A DNA stretch of 64,000 bases from Rhodosalinus sp041365695 (GTDB lineage: Bacteria; Pseudomonadota; Alphaproteobacteria; Rhodobacterales; Rhodobacteraceae), in the NCBI RefSeq assembly GCF_041365695.1, contig NZ_JBGFSJ010000005.1:310001-374000 (forward strand). The letters are read 5' to 3'. Numbering within the stretch: the stretch's first letter is position 1; the number at the start of each line of letters is the position of its first letter. Positions 1 to 7,526 of this stretch are shown piece after piece. The notes under the pieces are model-generated. The model was not told the DNA's origin, did no database searches, and was given only the letters and a program-made list of their open reading frames with translations. The position numbers and the translations under genes are program-made.

Positions 1-361
1 CCGCGAAGCCGCCGACATTGGCGTGATCGAACATGACCTGCAGCAGCGTGTCCCGGAGTTTGGGTTCACGCGCGAAGATCGCCTCGCCGGCGCCGGGCAT
101 GGCCTCGAGCCCGATGGCCAGAACGACCATGGCGGCAACGCGGCCCTCCTCCAGGACGGGGACGACGAATTGCTGGTCCAGTCGCACGTAATCCCGTTCT
201 CCGGGAGGGGGGGCCTCGTCCAGCGTTCCGGCGGCGCTTTCGGCGTTTTCCGCGGTCTCCGCGTCGACGCCCGGCTCCGAAGTGGGGCGGAAGGCGTAAC
301 CCGCCCCCACTCCGGCCGCGAGACCCGCGACCGCCATCAGGACCGGCAGCAGTTTGCGCAT
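1..361 (-). CDS. fliL: Flagellar basal body-associated protein FliL (C-terminus cut by window edge)
   Basis: FliL is a single-pass inner-membrane protein that sits around the stator at the flagellar motor and supports torque. The visible 120 residues start MRKLLPVLMAVAGLAAGVGA, a typical N-terminal membrane anchor. An acidic Ala/Glu-rich linker follows (about residues 27-55), then the periplasmic domain, which includes YVRLDQQFVVPVL and KLRDTLLQVMFDHANVGGF, both characteristic of alphaproteobacterial FliL. The ATG lies 13 bases after the flgH stop, so fliL is the distal gene of the flgB-flgC-fliE-fliQ-flgF-flgG-flgA-flgH-fliL series within the window. The end of the gene lies outside the window. 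Confidence 0.93.
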   Translation of the reverse strand, partial: MRKLLPVLMAVAGLAAGVGAGYAFRPTSEPGVDAETAENAESAAGTLDEAPPPGERDYVRLDQQFVVPVLEEGRVAAMVVLAIGLEAMPGAGEAIFAREPKLRDTLLQVMFDHANVGGFA

Positions 362-374
362 GTTCACGCTCCGC

Positions 375-1094
375 TCAGAAGGGCAGCATCGCGCCAAGGG
401 CCTGTTGGCCGTAGCGCGGCTGCTGCATGTCGGTGATCTGGCCCCGTCCCCCGTAGGAGATCCGCGCCGCGGCGATTTTGTCGTAGGTGATCTCGTTGCG
501 GCGGGAGATGTCGCCGGGGCGGACGTAACCCGTGACAAGAAGTTCGCGCAGTTCGAAGTTGACACGCACCTCCTGGCTGCCGCGGATGGCGAGCACACCG
601 CTTGGAAGAACATCGGTCACGGTAGCGGCGACGCGAAGCGTCAGCTCTTCCGAGCGGCGGACCGATCCGTCGCCTTGGGCGTTGCTCGAACTGCCGAGAT
701 CGATGGCGTTGCCCATCGAGGCGCCGTCGGGAAGGCTTCGATCGATCCGCTGCGGCAAGCCGAAGAGCTGCGGGATCTGAAGGCTCTCGGAGCCCGAACG
801 GCTGCGCTCGGTCGAATTGGAAATCGCCGCGCTCTCGTCGATCTCGATCACGACGGTCAGGATGTCGCCACGCTCCAGGGCACGGCGGTCGCCCAGAAGT
901 GACCGGCGCCCGTCCGACCAGAGCGAGGCGCCGGCCGTCTCTCCGCGCCGGTCCACACTGTCGGGCAGGCCGGGCGACAGCATGGCGAAATGTTCCGCGC
1001 CCTGCATCGCCGGCGAGAAGTCGGGCGCCCGCCCGACGGGCGTGGTGCTGCAGGCGGCCAGAAGGCAGGGCAGAAGGGCTGCAAGGCATCTCAT
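375..1094 (-). CDS. flgH: Flagellar L-ring protein FlgH
   Basis: FlgH is the outer-membrane lipoprotein that forms the L-ring bushing around the flagellar rod. The 239-residue product begins MRCLAALLPCLLAACSTT, a lipoprotein signal with a LLAAC lipobox (Cys15). The body contains the family-typical stretch GDILTVVIEIDESAAISNST and LLVTGYVRPGDISRRNEITY, and it ends in the usual ...GAMLPF. It starts 6 bases after the flgA stop, so translation is probably coupled. Length matches the family. The P-ring gene flgI, its structural partner, is not in the window. Confidence 0.96.
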   Translation of the reverse strand: MRCLAALLPCLLAACSTTPVGRAPDFSPAMQGAEHFAMLSPGLPDSVDRRGETAGASLWSDGRRSLLGDRRALERGDILTVVIEIDESAAISNSTERSRSGSESLQIPQLFGLPQRIDRSLPDGASMGNAIDLGSSSNAQGDGSVRRSEELTLRVAATVTDVLPSGVLAIRGSQEVRVNFELRELLVTGYVRPGDISRRNEITYDKIAAARISYGGRGQITDMQQPRYGQQALGAMLPF

Positions 1095-1100
1095 GGCGCG

Positions 1101-1526
1101 TCACCGATCCACGTGAACGCTGCCATCGGCGCGAACGACGGCGTGCAGGCTCGTGCGGGACGAGAGGTTCATGACGCGTATGCGCTCGCCCGCGCCGCCG
1201 CGCTCGAGCGCGCGTGCCTCCGCCGTGATCGCAAGCGCACCGTAGACGTAGCTTACGGTCACGATCTGATTCCTTTCGACAAGCGCGGGCGGTCCCACGG
1301 CCCCTGCCCGGATCGGACGACCGGCGTAAAGGGCGACGCGCGCCTCGAGGCCCACCGCCTCGGACGGGTGCACGAGCGCGCCGGGGATGTCCGCGGCCTT
1401 CACGGAGACATCGCTCGGAAGGATAACCTCGCGCGGCCGGATCGTGCGATTGGCGACCAGCGCGTCGGCCGCGGCGAGTTCTGCCGCAGCGACGATAGCC
1501 GGGACCAGCAGGAACGCGGCCCTCAT
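1101..1526 (-). CDS. flgA: Flagellar P-ring assembly chaperone FlgA
   Basis: FlgA is a periplasmic chaperone needed to assemble the P-ring. The 141-residue product has an N-terminal signal peptide (MRAAFLLVPAIVAAAELAAA). A SAF-type domain follows with the recognisable series RTIRPREVILPSDV, ALYAGRPIRAGAV and LVERNQIVTVSYVYGALAIT, and it ends with the DGSVHVDR tail. It is a short FlgA of the alphaproteobacterial form, lacking the long N-terminal extension of the enterobacterial protein. The start codon overlaps the flgG stop (TGATG), which indicates translational coupling. Confidence 0.92.
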   Translation of the reverse strand: MRAAFLLVPAIVAAAELAAADALVANRTIRPREVILPSDVSVKAADIPGALVHPSEAVGLEARVALYAGRPIRAGAVGPPALVERNQIVTVSYVYGALAITAEARALERGGAGERIRVMNLSSRTSLHAVVRADGSVHVDR

Positions 1527-2311
1527 CAGCGCACCTGGGTGGTCGCGCCGAGCATCTGGTCGGCGGCGGTGATGACCTTCGCGTTGAGTTCGTAGGCCCG
1601 CTGCGCCTCGATCAGTTCGGTCACCTCGCGCACGGCGTCCACCGAACTCTCCTCCAGGTAGCCCTGGCGCAACGTGCCGAGCCCGTCTTCGCCGGGTCCA
1701 CCCGGCAGCGCCGGTCCGGAGGCCTCCGTCTCGGTGAAGAGGTTCGCGCCGATCGCTTCGAGGCCCTTGGGATTCGTGAAGCCCGCGAGGACGAGCTGGC
1801 CGAGCTGCTGCGCGGCGACCGCGTCGTTGAAGTAGGCATAGACCTCGCCGGCCGGGTTCACCGAAATCGATCTGGCGTCCGCCGGGATCACGATCTCGGG
1901 CGCGACCGGGTGGCCGTCCGCGGTGACGATGAGGCCTTCGGCATTCCGTTTCAGCCCGCCGTCGCGCGTATAGGCGGGCTGTCCCGAGGGCAGGGTCACT
2001 TCGAGGTAGCCGCGCCCGTCGATGGCGATGTCGAGCTCGCCGCCCGTGGCGGCGAGCGAACCCTGCGAGAGCTGGACCGCCACCGCGGAGGGACGTACGC
2101 CGAGACCCAGCTGGACGCCGGCCGGCAGGATCGTGCCGTCCGCCGCGGAAACCGTGCCTGGGCGGGTATGCTGCTGGTAATGCAGGTCGGCGAACTCCGC
2201 GCGGCGCGGATTGTAGCCCGTGGTGGACATGTTGGCGAGGTTGTTGGAGATCACCTCGACCCGCAGCTGCTGGGCGCTCATGCCGGTGGCGGCGATATCT
2301 AGGGCGCGCAT
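1526..2311 (-). CDS. flgG: Flagellar distal rod protein FlgG
   Basis: FlgG forms the distal rod that links the proximal rod to the hook. At 261 residues it has the usual length. The N-terminal rod motif is present (MRALDIAATGMSAQQLRVEV followed by SNNLANMSTTGY), and the C-terminal coiled region GYLEESSVDAVREVTELIEA and QRAYELNAKVITAADQML is the rod/hook signature that polymerises with the N-terminus. It lies 12 bases downstream of flgF, its paralogue, and overlaps flgA by one base. Confidence 0.98.
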   Translation of the reverse strand: MRALDIAATGMSAQQLRVEVISNNLANMSTTGYNPRRAEFADLHYQQHTRPGTVSAADGTILPAGVQLGLGVRPSAVAVQLSQGSLAATGGELDIAIDGRGYLEVTLPSGQPAYTRDGGLKRNAEGLIVTADGHPVAPEIVIPADARSISVNPAGEVYAYFNDAVAAQQLGQLVLAGFTNPKGLEAIGANLFTETEASGPALPGGPGEDGLGTLRQGYLEESSVDAVREVTELIEAQRAYELNAKVITAADQMLGATTQVR

Positions 2312-2323
2312 GGTCTTGTCTCC

Positions 2324-3034
2324 TTACTCGATGAAGGTGCGGATCGCGGAGCGGATGCGCTCGTTCTCGGCGTCGAGGAAGCTCTGGCCGAGCTCGTAGG
2401 CGCGCTGGACCTCGATCATGCGGGCGACCTGGCCCACGGGATCGACGTTGGATTTTTCCAGAAAGCCCTGCAGCACGCGCCCGCCTGGCTCGGGCTCCAC
2501 ACCGTCTTCAGAGCGGAAGAGCACGCCGGCCTCCCGCTGGAGGCCCAGCGGATCGGTTGGTCGATAAAGGCCGATCTGGGCCACAAGCCGCCCATCGGCG
2601 CTGAGCGTTCCGTCCGTCCCGATGGCGATTTCGGCATTTGGCGGTGCGAAGACGGGCGCGCCGCCCGCGTCGAGAAGCCGGTGGCCATCGGGCGTGACGA
2701 GTTCGCCGTCGGGCCCGGGCGTGAAGCTTCCGGCCCGGGTGAGCCGTTCGCCCTCGCCCGTCTCGACGAGGAAATATCCCGGACCTTCGACGGCAAGGTC
2801 GAACGGGTCGCCGGTGCGCGTGAGCGCGCCTTGCAGGTCGGAGACGTGGCGGGCCCGCAAGGCGCCCATCGAAAGCGAGTCTCCGCCTTCGATCCGGCGC
2901 ACGAACTCCGCGAAGATCACACCCTCCTTGCGGTAGCCCGTGGTGGATGCATTGGCGATGTTGTTGGCGACGCTCTGCATCTCCCGCAGGAGACCGGATT
3001 GCCGGGAGAGGGTCACGTAGCTGGCATTTTCCAT
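2324..3034 (-). CDS. flgF: Flagellar proximal rod protein FlgF
   Basis: FlgF is a proximal rod subunit and a paralogue of FlgG. The 236-residue protein starts MENASYVTLSRQSGLLREMQ followed by SVANNIANASTTGYRKEGV, the flagella rod N-terminal motif. It ends with SNVDPVGQVARMIEVQRAYE and a helical tail. It begins only one base after the fliQ stop, so it is part of the same transcript. The internal DPFDLAVEGPGYFLVET segment distinguishes FlgF from FlgG. Confidence 0.97.
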   Translation of the reverse strand: MENASYVTLSRQSGLLREMQSVANNIANASTTGYRKEGVIFAEFVRRIEGGDSLSMGALRARHVSDLQGALTRTGDPFDLAVEGPGYFLVETGEGERLTRAGSFTPGPDGELVTPDGHRLLDAGGAPVFAPPNAEIAIGTDGTLSADGRLVAQIGLYRPTDPLGLQREAGVLFRSEDGVEPEPGGRVLQGFLEKSNVDPVGQVARMIEVQRAYELGQSFLDAENERIRSAIRTFIE

Positions 3035-3035
3035 C

Positions 3036-3305
3036 TCAGCCTCCCGCGATGCGCGGCACGATCTGCCGCTGGAAAAAATCGACCAGGGTCCGCGTCATGA
3101 ACCCCATGGAGAGCCAGTATACGGCGAGCATCGCCATCAGTTTGGGCACGAAGGTGAGCGTCATTTCCTGCACCGAGGTGAGCGCCTGGAACAGGCCGAC
3201 GCTGACCCCCGCGACGAGTGCCGCCGAAAGCACCGGAACGGAGATGATCACCGCAACCCAGAGCCCGTGCCGGAGCGCGTCGAAGAGCATGGCCTCCGTT
3301 TCCAT
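3036..3305 (-). CDS. fliQ: Flagellar export apparatus protein FliQ
   Basis: FliQ is a two-helix membrane component of the type III export gate, forming the gate together with FliP and FliR. The 89-residue product has two hydrophobic segments (about residues 14-38 and 52-72) and the conserved FQALTSVQEMTLTFVPK loop between them. It starts on the last base of the fliE stop. A lone fliQ inside a rod-gene operon, away from fliP and fliR, is typical of alphaproteobacterial flagellar loci. Confidence 0.96.
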   Translation of the reverse strand: METEAMLFDALRHGLWVAVIISVPVLSAALVAGVSVGLFQALTSVQEMTLTFVPKLMAMLAVYWLSMGFMTRTLVDFFQRQIVPRIAGG

Positions 3306-3604
3306 CAGACGGGCATCCTCAGGATTTCCTGGTAGGCCTCGACCACCCGGTCGCGCACCGTGACCACGGTCTCGAGCGCCAGTTCGGATTGCGCGAGAGC
3401 CTGGACGAGCGCGTGCGGATCGGCGTCTCCGGTCATGGCGGCCATGGCTGTCGTCTCGCCCCTGCGCAGCGTCGAGGCGAAGTCTTCCGCCGCGCGGGCG
3501 AAGGCGGCACCAGCGCCCGACCCACCTGGCGGGTCCGCGTCGGGTGTGGTGGCCGGGCGGGCCGCGGCGTAGCGGCCGGCGGCGAGGGCGGCTTGGATAT
3601 CCAT
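3305..3604 (-). CDS. fliE: Flagellar hook-basal body complex protein FliE
   Basis: FliE is the MS-ring/rod junction protein and one of the first substrates of the flagellar export apparatus. The 99-residue protein has a variable Ala/Pro-rich N-terminus. The conserved C-terminal half follows: DPHALVQALAQSELALETVV, then VRDRVVEAYQEILRMPV, with the family-defining ...AYxEIxRMPV ending. It lies between flgC (13 bases upstream) and fliQ (one-base overlap), the common flgB-flgC-fliE order. Confidence 0.96.
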   Translation of the reverse strand: MDIQAALAAGRYAAARPATTPDADPPGGSGAGAAFARAAEDFASTLRRGETTAMAAMTGDADPHALVQALAQSELALETVVTVRDRVVEAYQEILRMPV

Positions 3605-3617
3605 GTTGCTCTGTCCT

Positions 3618-4010
3618 CTAGCGACGAAGAAGGTCCATCAGCGCGGACGACATCTGCCGCGCCTGGTCGAACAGTTTGAGATTGGCCTCGTAGCTGCGTT
3701 GCGCTTCGCGGGCGTCGGCGATCTCGATCACGAGATCGACGTTGGAGCCCTCGTAATGGCCGCTGTCGTCGGCCAGGGGGTGCGCGGGATCGTGGATGCG
3801 CTCGAGCTCGGACCGGTCGAGGCTCACCCGGCCGGTCCGCACCGCGCCGCCGGCGCCCTCCGCGCCGAAAGCCTGCTCGAACGGGACCGTCTTGCGGCGG
3901 TAGCCCGGCGTGTCCGCGTTCGCGATGTTCTCGGACAGGTGGCGAAGGCGTGTGGCCTGCGCCTTGAGCCCGCTTGTGGACACGGAAAGAGAATCGGAAA
4001 AGTCGCTCAT
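3618..4010 (-). CDS. flgC: Flagellar proximal rod protein FlgC
   Basis: FlgC is a proximal rod subunit. I place the start at the ATG giving MSDFSDSLSVSTSGLKAQAT (130 residues), 11 bases after the flgB stop. It carries the rod motif LRHLSENIANADTPGYRRK near the N-terminus. The C-terminal polymerisation helix has YEGSNVDLVIEIADAREAQR followed by SYEANLKLFDQARQM. A longer in-frame reading upstream of this ATG is out of phase with flgB and has no family similarity. Confidence 0.96.
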   Translation of the reverse strand: MSDFSDSLSVSTSGLKAQATRLRHLSENIANADTPGYRRKTVPFEQAFGAEGAGGAVRTGRVSLDRSELERIHDPAHPLADDSGHYEGSNVDLVIEIADAREAQRSYEANLKLFDQARQMSSALMDLLRR

Positions 4011-4021
4011 CGCGTGTCCTT

Positions 4022-4405
4022 TCAGCGACGGCCGAGCGAGAGCCGCATCAGGCTCAGCGCATTGCGGTAGATGGCGAGGGCGCGGTCGTGCTGCCGCCGG
4101 GCCTCGACGGCCGTCAGCATCTCGAGTTCGAGCGAGACACTGTTGCCGTTCGGATCCGAGAGCGCGCCGGCACGTTCGGCAGGTTGCGCTCGGGCCGCGC
4201 CGGGATCCGCGCCGATATGGCCTGGCCGGGTGGTCCGGAGCGACCCGGTCGTGCCGGCAGCGACCTCTTGGAAGGGTGGAATGTCGCGCGCGCGGTAACC
4301 CGGCGTGTCCGCGTTCGCGATGTTGCGCGCGGCCAGCGCGTGGCGGGCGCCGGCGTGCACGGCCATGGAATGGGCCGTGCGAAAGACCTCGAGCTGGTCG
4401 AACAT
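4022..4405 (-). CDS. flgB: Flagellar basal body rod protein FlgB
   Basis: FlgB is a proximal rod subunit and the first gene of the minus-strand rod operon. The start at 4405 (MFDQLEVFRTAHSMAVHAGA, 127 residues) is chosen because a clear GGAGGAG Shine-Dalgarno lies 8 bases upstream. A nine-residue-longer reading from 4432 would put that ribosome site inside the gene. The rod motif RHALAARNIANADTPGYRAR is at residues 21-40, and the C-terminal helix ends ...ALSLMRLSLGRR. It is divergent from fliI, with 85 bases between the two starts. Confidence 0.95.
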   Translation of the reverse strand: MFDQLEVFRTAHSMAVHAGARHALAARNIANADTPGYRARDIPPFQEVAAGTTGSLRTTRPGHIGADPGAARAQPAERAGALSDPNGNSVSLELEMLTAVEARRQHDRALAIYRNALSLMRLSLGRR

Positions 4406-4490
4406 CGGGGCTTCTCCTCCGATCAGGTGCAATCAAGGCTTAACGGCCAGTGGTTTAGAAACAGTTCCCGAGCAACATCGGAGAACATGG

Positions 4491-5843
4491 ATGATCCGCG
4501 ATGGAATCACGGCCCTGACGGCCGAGCTGGACGGGCTGCGCGCGGCCGGCCCCCTTGGCCGTGTCTCGGCGGTGGAGGCTGGGCTTCTGCGCGTGACCGG
4601 CCTTGAAAAGGCACGCATGGGCGACCGGCTGGAGGTTAGCCGGACGGATGGTGGGTGGCTGGCCGGAGAGGTCCTGCAGCTCGCCGGCCGCGATGTGCTC
4701 ATGCTGCCCGACGGCTCGGCGGAGGGCACCGCGATCGGCGACGCAGTCCGCGTTCGGGGCGGCGATTCGATCGCGCCGGCCGATGGCTGGATCGGACGCG
4801 TCGTCGATCCGTTCGGCATGCCGCTCGACGGTGCGCCCTTGTTGCGCGGGGCTGTCGCCCGTCCGTTGCGCGCCGCACCGCCCGACGCCGCCGCGCGCCG
4901 GCGCATGGGCGCGCGCCTCGAGACGGGCCTGCGCGCCTTCAACACGCTTCTGCCCGTGGCGCGGGGCCAGCGACTCGGCCTCTTCGCCGGTGCGGGCGTC
5001 GGGAAATCGAGCCTGCTCGCGCATTTCGCCCGCGCGATGCAGGCCGACGTCGTCGTGCTTGCCCTTATCGGCGAGCGCGGGCGCGAACTGCGCGATTTCG
5101 TCGAGGATGCGCTGGGCGCCGAGGGGATGGCCCGCGCCGTCGTGGTGACGGCCACCTCGGACCGCTCCGCGCTGGTGCGGCGGCGTTGTGCGTGGGCGGC
5201 GATGGCCGTGGCGGAGCATTTTCGCGACCAGGGGCGCCATGTCCTGCTGCTTGCCGATTCGATCACGCGTTTCGCCGAGGCGCACAGGGAGGTCGCGGTC
5301 GCGGCGGGCGAGCCCCCCGCGCTTCGCGGGCATCCGCCGTCCACCGCGCACCAGATCATGTCGCTGGCAGAGCGGGCCGGGCCCGGTCCTGACGGCGCGG
5401 GCGATATCACCGCGCTCTTTTCCGTCCTCGTGGCCGGAAGCGATCATGACGAGCCTGTCGCGGATATCCTGCGCGGCGTGCTGGACGGGCATGTGGTGCT
5501 TGACCGCGCGATTGCGGAGCGTGGGCGTTTCCCGGCCGTGGACCTGGTGCGATCCGTCTCGCGCAGCCTGCCCGGCGTGGCGAGCGCAGAAGAAAACGCC
5601 GCCATCGCACGGGCGCGGAGCCTCGTCGCGGCCTATGAGGGGTCCGAGACGATGATCCGCGCGGGTCTTTACGCCGAAGGGAGCGATCCCCTCGTGGACC
5701 AGGCGGTGCGCGTTTGGCCGGAACTCGACGCCTTCCTCGCCGAGACGGAGCGGGAAGATACCGCCGAAAGTTTCCGGCGGCTGAGATTACTTCTGCGCCG
5801 GGCGGAGGCGGGGGCCGCCGCGCGGACGCCGGCCGTGACCTGA
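4491..5843 (+). CDS. fliI: Flagellum-specific ATPase FliI
   Basis: FliI is the cytoplasmic hexameric ATPase that energises flagellar type III export. The 450-residue protein is homologous to the F1 beta subunit. The Walker A motif GAGVGKSS is at residues 167-174, followed by ALIGERGRELRDFVED. The Walker B strand is VLLLADSITRFAEAHREV at about 251, and the ADILRGVLDGHVVLDR segment is typical of FliI/T3SS ATPases. The start at 4491 (MIRDGITALTAELDG) is preceded by CGGAGA 7 bases upstream. In-frame sequence before it lies in the flgB promoter region and is not protein-like. fliI is transcribed alone and converges with the DUF1217 gene, leaving 17 bases between stops. Confidence 0.97.
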   Translation: MIRDGITALTAELDGLRAAGPLGRVSAVEAGLLRVTGLEKARMGDRLEVSRTDGGWLAGEVLQLAGRDVLMLPDGSAEGTAIGDAVRVRGGDSIAPADGWIGRVVDPFGMPLDGAPLLRGAVARPLRAAPPDAAARRRMGARLETGLRAFNTLLPVARGQRLGLFAGAGVGKSSLLAHFARAMQADVVVLALIGERGRELRDFVEDALGAEGMARAVVVTATSDRSALVRRRCAWAAMAVAEHFRDQGRHVLLLADSITRFAEAHREVAVAAGEPPALRGHPPSTAHQIMSLAERAGPGPDGAGDITALFSVLVAGSDHDEPVADILRGVLDGHVVLDRAIAERGRFPAVDLVRSVSRSLPGVASAEENAAIARARSLVAAYEGSETMIRAGLYAEGSDPLVDQAVRVWPELDAFLAETEREDTAESFRRLRLLLRRAEAGAAARTPAVT

Positions 5844-5860
5844 GCAGTGCGCCCGCGGCG

Positions 5861-6673
5861 TCAGCGCAGGGGCGCCAGTCGCGGGGCCGATTGCAGAATG
5901 GTGAGCGCGATCGCGCCGGGCGAGGGGCTCGGCGCAGCCTCGATCTGGGCGCGCAGCAGGAACTGCCGGACAAGTGTGTCGCGCGCGGCCTCGTTGGTGA
6001 ATTGGGCGATCTCGCCGGATCCGAAGATCCGCTCGCTGCGTGTCCGGAACGTCTCGAGCTGCTGGTCGATGTCCTGCTGGCCGAACGCGCGCGGCAGGCC
6101 CAGCGCGGTCTCGAGAACGCGCCGCAACGGTGGCGTTCCCATGATCCGGAACCATTGCGTATCCGCGCCGGCGCCCGAGGCGGCGATGGTGCCGAGTTCG
6201 CGTGCGGCGAAAAGCGCAAGGCGCATCGTCTCGTCCTGGCGGCCGACGGCGATCTCGAATTCCTGCGCCTCGAACCGGGCGATGATTTCGCTGGCGAAGC
6301 CGGCCTCGCGCGTCGGCGGCGTGGTCGCGTCGGCGAAGCGGAACGCCTCTGCGAAGGCCTTGTAGCGGTCATCGGTGAGCCGGTTGGCGAGCGCGTCGGG
6401 GCGCGCGGTGCCATCCTCCAGGATCTTCTGGATGAAGAAGCGGTTGGGCAGATCGTCCTGCAAGCCGAAGGCGCCCAGGGCGACGCGAAGAAGCCGCCGG
6501 TCCGCGACAAGCTCTGCCGCGGTTTCGATGCCGCCGATCCGTTCGCGGAAATGGTCGGTGTCGCGCGCGAGCGCCGGGCTCTGGCGCAAGGCGGCCTGCT
6601 GGGTCTCGGCCGTACGCTCGAGGAAGCGGTATCCGGCAAGGCCACCGACGGGAAGAACGGGCTGGAAGCTCAT
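5861..6673 (-). CDS. DUF1217 flagellar-locus protein
   Basis: This 270-residue cytoplasmic protein is recognised as the DUF1217 family, which accompanies flaF and flbT in alphaproteobacterial flagellar loci and has no firmly assigned mechanism. It starts MSFQPVLPVGGLAGYRFLER. Two similar helical segments follow, FRERIGGIETAAELVADRRL and SDDRYKAFAEAF-like LTDDRYKAFAEAFRFAD, a pattern of repeated rod-like helices. There is no signal peptide or membrane segment. The ATG overlaps the flbT stop (ATGA), so flaF-flbT-DUF1217 form a translationally coupled unit. A role in flagellin control or export is inferred from position only. Confidence 0.85.
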   Translation of the reverse strand: MSFQPVLPVGGLAGYRFLERTAETQQAALRQSPALARDTDHFRERIGGIETAAELVADRRLLRVALGAFGLQDDLPNRFFIQKILEDGTARPDALANRLTDDRYKAFAEAFRFADATTPPTREAGFASEIIARFEAQEFEIAVGRQDETMRLALFAARELGTIAASGAGADTQWFRIMGTPPLRRVLETALGLPRAFGQQDIDQQLETFRTRSERIFGSGEIAQFTNEAARDTLVRQFLLRAQIEAAPSPSPGAIALTILQSAPRLAPLR

Positions 6674-7077
6674 GACAGCCGGGCCGATGCCAGCAGGCGA
6701 TCCTCGCGCGGGATGAGTGCGCGCAACGCTCTCAGGCAGGCATAGTGCTTGTCGGAAAGAAGGGCGTGCGTGGCGGCGGCGAGCAGGTTGCGGCTGTCGC
6801 GATCGGTGAAGACCTGGCTGAGTTCCTCGATGCGGCGCAACAGGTCGCTGCGCTCTGCCTCGGGGTCGGCGTCGCCCGTCAGGAGAAGCTGCATGGCGTA
6901 GCAGACGCGGCGCACCGGGGTGGTGGCCTCGTCCGGATGGATGGCATCCCGCAGGCGAAGGATGCGCGCGCCCGGCGTCATCACACAAAGCCGGCTGCGC
7001 CGCTCTCCATTCTCGAGGACCGCGCCGTTCACGAGCACGCGCTCGCGCGGGCCGAGTTTCAGCACGAGCCCGCTCAT
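6670..7077 (-). CDS. flbT: Flagellar biosynthesis repressor FlbT
   Basis: FlbT is the alphaproteobacterial post-transcriptional regulator of flagellin. In Caulobacter it acts on the 5' untranslated region of flagellin mRNA and promotes decay when the hook is incomplete. The 135-residue product begins MSGLVLKLGPRERVLVNGAV and contains RRSRLCVMTPGARILRLRDA and VCYAMQLLLTGDAD, the conserved N-terminal half of the family. It overlaps flaF upstream and the DUF1217 gene downstream by four bases each. The paired regulator FlaF and the likely target, flagellin, are directly upstream. Confidence 0.95.
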   Translation of the reverse strand: MSGLVLKLGPRERVLVNGAVLENGERRSRLCVMTPGARILRLRDAIHPDEATTPVRRVCYAMQLLLTGDADPEAERSDLLRRIEELSQVFTDRDSRNLLAAATHALLSDKHYACLRALRALIPREDRLLASARLS

Positions 7078-7451
7078 GGCTGCGGTGCCTCTTGCCGCAG
7101 GCCGCGCAACACGGCCGAATTCACCTCCAGAAGCGGCGCGGCCGAGGCACGCCCGTCAAGGACGGCGCGGCTGTGCTGGGTCGTGAACTCCGCAAGATAA
7201 AGGATACGCGCCCTGAGGTCTTCGGGCAGGCCGTTGCCACTGCGCGCGACATCGGCGGCGAGTGCCGTCCACAGCCTGCGATTGTCCGCGATCGCGGCGG
7301 CCAGTTCGGCGAAACCGGCGTCGCCTTTCTGTGCCGCGGACTTGAGGCGGTGGGTGACGCGCGCGATGACCTGGTATTCGATCCCGCGCGGCGTGTGGGT
7401 CGCCGTGCTGGTCTGGGCATAGGCGTTCCGGGCATGGGTCAGGGCGTTCAA
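7074..7451 (-). CDS. flaF: Flagellin synthesis regulator FlaF
   Basis: FlaF is a small cytoplasmic helical protein that activates flagellin translation or secretion and opposes FlbT in Caulobacter. The 125-residue sequence has the family features: AYAQTSTATHTPRGIEYQVI near the start, then AAIADNRRLWTALAADVA, and LPEDLRARILYLAEFTTQHS. It is 75 bases downstream of the flagellin gene, separated by a strong hairpin, and overlaps flbT by four bases. Confidence 0.95.
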   Translation of the reverse strand: MNALTHARNAYAQTSTATHTPRGIEYQVIARVTHRLKSAAQKGDAGFAELAAAIADNRRLWTALAADVARSGNGLPEDLRARILYLAEFTTQHSRAVLDGRASAAPLLEVNSAVLRGLRQEAPQP

Positions 7452-7490
7452 GGCACCGCTCTCCGTCTGTGGTGGATTTCTGGGGAAGAT

Positions 7491-7516
7491 CCGGCCGGCG
7501 ACGGTGCGCCGGCCGG
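7491..7516 (-). terminator. Hairpin after the flagellin gene
   Basis: A perfect 10-bp GC-rich stem (CCGGCCGGCG / CGCCGGCCGG) with a six-base loop lies 11 bases after the flagellin stop and before flaF. There is no uridine run after it. It could act as a partial terminator or 3' stabiliser, letting flagellin mRNA exceed flaF-flbT mRNA. Confidence 0.65.
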
Positions 7517-7526
7517 GAGGCCGCTA

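Noticed and set aside
4406..4490. Sigma-54 promoter between flgB and fliI
   Set aside because: The best TGGC-like element on the minus strand does not have a GC at the required ten-base spacing after GG.
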